Source: Bacteroides sp.
GTDB taxonomy: Bacteria > Bacteroidota > Bacteroidia > Bacteroidales > Bacteroidaceae
Direction of reading: 5' to 3'
Assembly: GCA_019414725.1 (NCBI GenBank)
Contig: DXLM01000053.1
Location: forward strand, 1-21,504
DNA: 21,504 nt
Shown: piece after piece, positions 17,100-21,504 of the stretch
Numbering within the stretch: position 1 is the first letter of the stretch
How the letters are laid out: the number at the start of each line of letters is the position of its first letter
Notes under the pieces: model-generated
Database searches by the model: none
The model's input: only the letters and a program-made list of their open reading frames with translations
Told to the model about the DNA's origin: nothing
Position numbers and translations under genes: made by a program

Positions 17100-20000
17100 T
17101 TTCCAAAATATTCGCTTGGAAGTACTCCAAACAGCTCTTTGAAGCATTTTGTGAAATATTTAGGGTCGTTAAAACCTACGGCATATGCGATTTCTGCAAC
17201 AGAAATGTCACATTCTACTTTGGTTAAAGTGTCTTTTGCCACATTTAATCGGTAGTTTCTCATGAATTGACCAATGGATTGCCCTGTCAAAGATTGTAAT
17301 TTCTGATTGACTAAGGTTTTGCTGTATCCCATATCGCGGATAAAGCGCTCTAAGTTATAATCCGAGTCGGCATAATGTTCTTTCATTAAATTGATTGCCG
17401 ATGTCATAAATGTGTTGTCTTTGGAACTAGCGTTTATATTCAATGTTTCACAATTCATACTAGTGGAGAACATGGATTTGTATTTCTGGCGTAAGGCAAG
17501 TATATTTCGGATACGTAATCTTAGAATAACCTCATCAAATGGTTTGCACAGATATTCATCTACTCCTATTTCATAGCTGATTCTTTCTTGGGCTTCAGAC
17601 CGGAGGGCAGTGAGCATGAGAAAGGGGATGTGGGAAGTAGCCAGATTAGCTTTTACCCGGCGGGATAATTCATTCCCGTCCATGACGGGCATCATCAGGT
17701 CGCTGACAATCAAATCAATCGTTTCTCTTTGAATCAAGTAAAGAGCTTCTGCACCGTTCTGTGCTTCTTTTAATTGATAATTGTTTTTGAGAATGGAACA
17801 AATATAAGTACGCATATCTGCATTATCTTCAACAATGAGGATGGTTTCCTTTTTCTCGTTTCCATTGGCAGGAATGGAAAGTGGATGTTCATTCTGCTCA
17901 TATTTTTCTTTTTCTGATTTGGCTTGGGGGATACCTTTTTCCAAAGGTAATAGTATTCTGAAGAAAGCTCCTTGCTTGGGATTGTTTCCTGCATAGATGT
18001 TGCCTCCGTGCAGAGAAATGATTTTCTTACATAAGAATAGTCCGATTCCTGTGCTGCTTTGTCCATAAACGGGATATTTGATGCTCTTTTTGGATTGGTA
18101 GAAGCGTTCGAAAATACGTTCTATATCTTCGGGTACGATACCATTACCTGTATCTTTTATATCTATGAACAGCCAGGTATGGTTGTCTTTGTCGGTAAGG
18201 GAAGCCACATACAAACTTATTTTTCCATAATCGGGAGTGAATTTAACAGCATTGGATATCAGATTAATAATGGCTTTGCGCATATATTCAACATCAAATA
18301 TCCAAAACGGGGTACAGAGCCGGAAGTAGGTGATGATGTTTATGTTCCGTTCATGGGCAAATACTTCGAAAGGCATTAATATATTTTGTATAAGGCGGAT
18401 AAAGTTTTCGTTTGTCTTATTTAATACAACTTTGTCTGCATCTAACTTTCTGAAGTCCATTAATTCATTGACTAGTGATAGCAGATAATTGGAATTCCGT
18501 TCAGCTATTTGTAGCTGTTTCTTTACTTCCGGCTCATGGCTTTCGTCAAGGGCGCGTTGGATGGGACCGTTGATTAAAGTGACTGGTGTCCGGAATTCAT
18601 GAGTGATATTGGTGAAGAAAGCAATTTTTTCTTCCGTTACCTCCTCGACGTGTCGTGCCATTATTTCTAGTTGTTTATTTTGTAACTCTAGCTCATGGGT
18701 GCGTTGGGCTACTTCTTTTTCCAGTTGTTTTTTCTGTTGACGGTACAGACTTATTTTCCATTGATAAAAATAATAGCTGCCTACGGTGATCAGAATGGCA
18801 AGCAATAAATAGAACCACCAGGATTTATAGAAATAAGGAGTGATGGTTACTTTGACTTCCGTTATTTTATCGGACCAATGTCCTTTCTCGTCTGTGGCAC
18901 GGACTTGGAACACATATTTTCCGGAGGGAATGAAATTGTATCTAGCAGTATGTTCGCCAGGAAGGGTTTCTGTCCATTCATTCTCATAATTTTTCAAGCG
19001 GTAGGCATATTTCACTCGGTTACAGTTTCCATAGTTTAAGGTGGAAAACTCGATGGAAAAACCATGATCTTTTTCGTGCAGACGGATGGTATGTAAATTT
19101 GTTACCGCGCAGGGAGTTTTTCCGTCTGCTGGAGGATAGACCATGGTACCGGCGACACTGATTGAGGTCAGTTTGACTTTGGCATCCTGTTTTTTGGTCT
19201 TGGCTATATCGGGGGTGAAAGCGACTAATCCGTTTATAGTACCGAAATATAACAGGTTATTTTGGGGAGAATAATAAGATGCGTTCCAATAAAACTGATT
19301 ATTGGGCAGTCCGTCTTCTTTTGTATAATTGGTGAAAGTCATGGTTTGTGTATCCAGTTGGGCGATGCCGTGGTTGGTGGACATCCACAGATGTCCCGTT
19401 TTATCTTCCACAATACCTATAATGGTATTATTGGGTAACCCGTCCTTGCGGGTGTAGTTATGAAATGTGAACTGTGTTCCGTTTTCTTCCGCTAGTTGAT
19501 ATAGTCCGTTCCCATTTGCCCCCAGCCAGATGGTACCATTATGATCTTCTATGATACAGTTTATTTTTTCTAATTGCAATGAAGTGGGTTCCGTCAGTTT
19601 ATGTTTTAAATAGGTATAGCTGAATTGTGTGGAGGAAATGGAGAACGAGTGTAAATCCATAATGAAAACTCCTTCAGATGTTCCCATCCAAAGGCGTTTC
19701 TTGCGGTCGATAATGATGGACCCTACCGCATCGAATTCATTGTCGGAACGGTCAAACAAGACCCGGGTGAAACGCTTGGTCTTTTTATGGTAGAAATGAA
19801 GCCCTCTGGTAGTACCAAACCATAAACCATTGTTCATGGTGTCTTCACAGGCACTGCTCAGGAAATCTCCTTCCAGTCCTATGGAGTCTTCCCGGATATG
19901 GCGTTGGAAAGTTTGGTTATGGGGGATGTTCAGATTTAGTTCATTGATTCCGACTCCCCAAGTATATGCCCATAAATGATTTTCGGAATCAATGAGAATG

Positions 20001-21259
20001 CCACGGATAGAGTTGTTACTGATGGAAGTGGGATTGTTCTGGTCAAAAGTATAATGAATGAACTCATCGCTGCCTTTGCTCTTTTTGTTGAGTCCTCCCT
20101 CTACTGTTCCTACCCATAGATTTCCGTCTTTGTCTTCGCTGATGGCATTGACTGGATTGGGGGAAAGAGAGGTTTCTCGAAGATAGTTATATTGCCACAC
20201 ATACGTTTGCAGACAATTGGGAGTCAATAAATTGATTCCTCCTATCTCGGTCCCTACCCAAATATTCTCATTGTCGGTCAGCAGGCAGTTGATGAAATTA
20301 CAGTTCAACGACTTGTCAGGCATTTCATTGTTTTGGCGGATATAAGTAAAAGTATCGGTATCCCGATTGTATACATTGAGTCCGTTCAGAGTAGAAACGA
20401 TGACATCTCCTTTGCTAGTCAGTTTAACTCCGGTTATATAGGCTTGACTTAGCATTCCGGGGCGATGATTGGAGTAACGGTACCGGTTCAAACTCTGCCG
20501 GGTATGGTTATACTTGAAGAGTCCGCGATTGGTTCCTATCCATAACAATTCCCCGTCAGTTTCCATGCAGAGAATTCTCCAGTCTTCTGAGAAGGGTTTC
20601 AGCAGCTCCGATACCATGCTGGTTTTCAGTAAGTGGTTGCTTCCTTTTTCAATACGGCATACATGATTATCTATGCCTGCACAGATGTATTCTTGCAGGT
20701 CAATAACAGCGTGGATGGGGGATTCTGTATCTTTTTTCAGTTTATAGTAATCTTTTATTTGCCCGTCTACGCCTAGTTCCAGATACCATAGATTCTTGTC
20801 TGTCGATATCCACAAATTATCCTGCTTGTCCCGATAGATGGATGCAATGTAGTTACTTGCTAGAGATTTCAATTCGGCAGGCAGTTCTTTGTCCGTGTCT
20901 ATCTGTGTATAATGTTTCAAGTCAATGAGGTCTATTCCTTCTTCCGACCCTATCCAGAGTCGTTGAAACTTATCCTCACAGACTTTATGCACGTAGTCGT
21001 TTTTCAAGCGAATGGAGTGGGATTGGGAATTATAATGAATGAATTGATAGCCATTATACCGTCCTATTCCATTATTAGTAGCTACCCAGATATATCCTTG
21101 AGTGTCTTTGTAAATATCATTGATGAAGTTATGGGGTAACCCAGTATCTTCTGTAATGAAGCTGAAATTATATCGGTTGAAAAAGTTATGTAAGTTTTCT
21201 CCAAATAAGTTCAATACTCCTCCTGTAAGTAGAAGAAGTGCTATAATGTGCGTTTTCAT
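17093..21259 (-). CDS. Hybrid two-component system (HTCS) sensor-regulator
   Basis: This one-protein sensor, kinase and transcription factor has 1388 residues. The start is the ATG at 21259, giving signal peptide M-K-T-H-I-I-A-L-L-L-L. An earlier ATG at 21313 lies upstream of a near-perfect promoter and lacks a signal-peptide pattern. Order: two-component propeller repeats (roughly a dozen W-I/V-G-T-x-x-G units, about 60-700), Y_Y_Y domain (about 730-800), one membrane helix (about 814-833), coiled coil, HisKA with phosphoacceptor His887 (T-H-E-F-R-T-P), HATPase (N-L-I-S-N-A-V-K-F, D-T-G-N-G-I, S-T-G-I-G-L), receiver (E-D-N near 1145, phosphoacceptor Asp1187, Lys in C-K-P-F), and AraC-type HTH (about 1293-1388). 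The periplasmic part binds a breakdown product of the target glycan. Sitting just upstream on the same strand, it most likely switches on the GH89-to-phosphatase operon. All catalytic residues are intact. Confidence 0.97.
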   Translation of the reverse strand: MKTHIIALLLLTGGVLNLFGENLHNFFNRYNFSFITEDTGLPHNFINDIYKDTQGYIWVATNNGIGRYNGYQFIHYNSQSHSIRLKNDYVHKVCEDKFQRLWIGSEEGIDLIDLKHYTQIDTDKELPAELKSLASNYIASIYRDKQDNLWISTDKNLWYLELGVDGQIKDYYKLKKDTESPIHAVIDLQEYICAGIDNHVCRIEKGSNHLLKTSMVSELLKPFSEDWRILCMETDGELLWIGTNRGLFKYNHTRQSLNRYRYSNHRPGMLSQAYITGVKLTSKGDVIVSTLNGLNVYNRDTDTFTYIRQNNEMPDKSLNCNFINCLLTDNENIWVGTEIGGINLLTPNCLQTYVWQYNYLRETSLSPNPVNAISEDKDGNLWVGTVEGGLNKKSKGSDEFIHYTFDQNNPTSISNNSIRGILIDSENHLWAYTWGVGINELNLNIPHNQTFQRHIREDSIGLEGDFLSSACEDTMNNGLWFGTTRGLHFYHKKTKRFTRVLFDRSDNEFDAVGSIIIDRKKRLWMGTSEGVFIMDLHSFSISSTQFSYTYLKHKLTEPTSLQLEKINCIIEDHNGTIWLGANGNGLYQLAEENGTQFTFHNYTRKDGLPNNTIIGIVEDKTGHLWMSTNHGIAQLDTQTMTFTNYTKEDGLPNNQFYWNASYYSPQNNLLYFGTINGLVAFTPDIAKTKKQDAKVKLTSISVAGTMVYPPADGKTPCAVTNLHTIRLHEKDHGFSIEFSTLNYGNCNRVKYAYRLKNYENEWTETLPGEHTARYNFIPSGKYVFQVRATDEKGHWSDKITEVKVTITPYFYKSWWFYLLLAILITVGSYYFYQWKISLYRQQKKQLEKEVAQRTHELELQNKQLEIMARHVEEVTEEKIAFFTNITHEFRTPVTLINGPIQRALDESHEPEVKKQLQIAERNSNYLLSLVNELMDFRKLDADKVVLNKTNENFIRLIQNILMPFEVFAHERNINIITYFRLCTPFWIFDVEYMRKAIINLISNAVKFTPDYGKISLYVASLTDKDNHTWLFIDIKDTGNGIVPEDIERIFERFYQSKKSIKYPVYGQSSTGIGLFLCKKIISLHGGNIYAGNNPKQGAFFRILLPLEKGIPQAKSEKEKYEQNEHPLSIPANGNEKKETILIVEDNADMRTYICSILKNNYQLKEAQNGAEALYLIQRETIDLIVSDLMMPVMDGNELSRRVKANLATSHIPFLMLTALRSEAQERISYEIGVDEYLCKPFDEVILRLRIRNILALRQKYKSMFSTSMNCETLNINASSKDNTFMTSAINLMKEHYADSDYNLERFIRDMGYSKTLVNQKLQSLTGQSIGQFMRNYRLNVAKDTLTKVECDISVAEIAYAVGFNDPKYFTKCFKELFGVLPSEYFGKK

Positions 21260-21278
21260 ATTAGTAATTGTTTCCCAA

Positions 21279-21309
21279 CAAATGTAAATAATAGTAAGAT
21301 AGTTCCAAA
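21279..21309 (-). promoter_or_regulatory. HTCS gene promoter (TTTG-N19-TACATTTG)
   Basis: On the minus strand TTTG (21309-21306) is followed by 19 bases and TACATTTG (21286-21279), a full match to the Bacteroides sigma-ABfr consensus (-33 TTTG, 19-21 bases, -7 TAnnTTTG). Transcription would start near 21272, leaving a leader of roughly a dozen bases before the ATG at 21259. This decides the start codon, since the ATG at 21313 would not be transcribed from it. Confidence 0.8.
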
Positions 21310-21421
21310 ACATTTGAGTGGAAATCTTGTATCTGAGAGTAATATAAGGAAAATGGCGGCTGGAGATTACAATGGAATTACAAAAGAATGTGATGAAGGC
21401 TTTTATGATATGTATGATAAC

Positions 21422-21449
21422 AAAAAAGGCTCGCTATCTGCGAACCTTT
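21422..21449 (-). terminator. Intrinsic terminator of the tRNA-Asn transcript
   Basis: On the minus strand AAGGTTCGC pairs with GCGAGCCTT around the five-base loop AGATA (nine pairs including one G-U, with a tenth A-U possible), and the stem runs into TTTTTT. It begins 4 bases after the tRNA 3' end, so the tRNA and the HTCS gene are separate transcription units. Confidence 0.88.
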
Positions 21450-21452
21450 GTG

Positions 21453-21504
21453 CTCTTCGTCTTGGACTTGAACCAAGGACCCTCTGATTAACAGTCAGAT
21501 GCTC
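21453..21504 (-). tRNA. tRNA-Asn(GTT), 5' part beyond the window
   Basis: The visible part, read on the minus strand, is D-stem 3' half GAGC, A26, anticodon stem TCTGA/TCAGA with loop CTGTTAA (anticodon GTT at 21492-21490), variable loop GGGTC, T-arm CTTGG-TTCAAGT-CCAAG, acceptor 3' strand ACGAAGA and discriminator G at 21453. No CCA is encoded (CAC follows). The 5' acceptor strand and most of the D-arm lie outside the window. The anticodon identifies asparagine. Confidence 0.95.

Noticed and set aside
21260..21313. Longer N-terminus for the HTCS protein
   Set aside because: The upstream ATG precedes a consensus promoter, so transcripts from that promoter would not contain it, and the signal peptide begins at the later ATG.
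21248..21487. Plus-strand ORF ending in L-R-L-G-L-E-P-R
   Set aside because: Its tail is the antisense of the tRNA-Asn T-arm, a familiar translation artefact, and the rest overlaps the HTCS promoter and start.

Overview
This window looks like one complete polysaccharide/glycan utilisation locus (PUL) from a gut Bacteroidales genome of the Bacteroides/Phocaeicola type. The evidence is a SusC/SusD pair, a one-protein hybrid two-component sensor (HTCS), SPII lipoproteins, a Bacteroides-type promoter (TTTG-N19-TACATTTG), little Shine-Dalgarno sequence before the starts, and a tRNA without an encoded CCA. All ten protein genes and the tRNA lie on the minus strand, so transcription runs from high to low coordinates.

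Layout in transcription order: a tRNA-Asn(GTT) cut by the window edge (21504-21453) with a strong intrinsic terminator; an HTCS regulator with its own promoter (21259-17093); a short gap with a -7 box; then nine tightly spaced genes. These are GH89 alpha-N-acetylglucosaminidase (16998-14746), a COG4299/HGSNAT-like multipass acetyltransferase (14738-13620), SusC (13544-10521), SusD (10500-8860), a long stem-loop (8847-8808), a GDPD-family phosphodiesterase (8786-7974), GH92 mannosidase A as a lipoprotein (7954-5621), an atypical GH28-like beta-helix lipoprotein (5594-4182), GH92 mannosidase B (4179-1900) and a histidine acid phosphatase with an extra N-terminal domain (1893-154). The last 153 bases at the left edge hold no gene that I can assign. 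I see no insertion sequences, CRISPR arrays or integrases.

How the genes may work together: the adjacent GH89 and HGSNAT-like genes repeat the two consecutive steps of human lysosomal heparan breakdown (HGSNAT N-acetylates a terminal alpha-glucosamine, NAGLU removes it). Here they sit with two alpha-mannosidases, a phosphodiesterase and a phosphomonoesterase, but without sulfatases, lyases, endo-mannanases, GH18, GH2 or GH20. The unifying inference is a substrate combining alpha-mannose, non-acetylated alpha-glucosamine and phosphodiester-linked inositol or glycerol, such as the glycan of a GPI anchor or of a glycosyl inositol phosphoceramide. This is a hypothesis drawn from gene content, not something shown by the sequence. 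Alternatives are phosphomannan or phosphorylated N-glycans.
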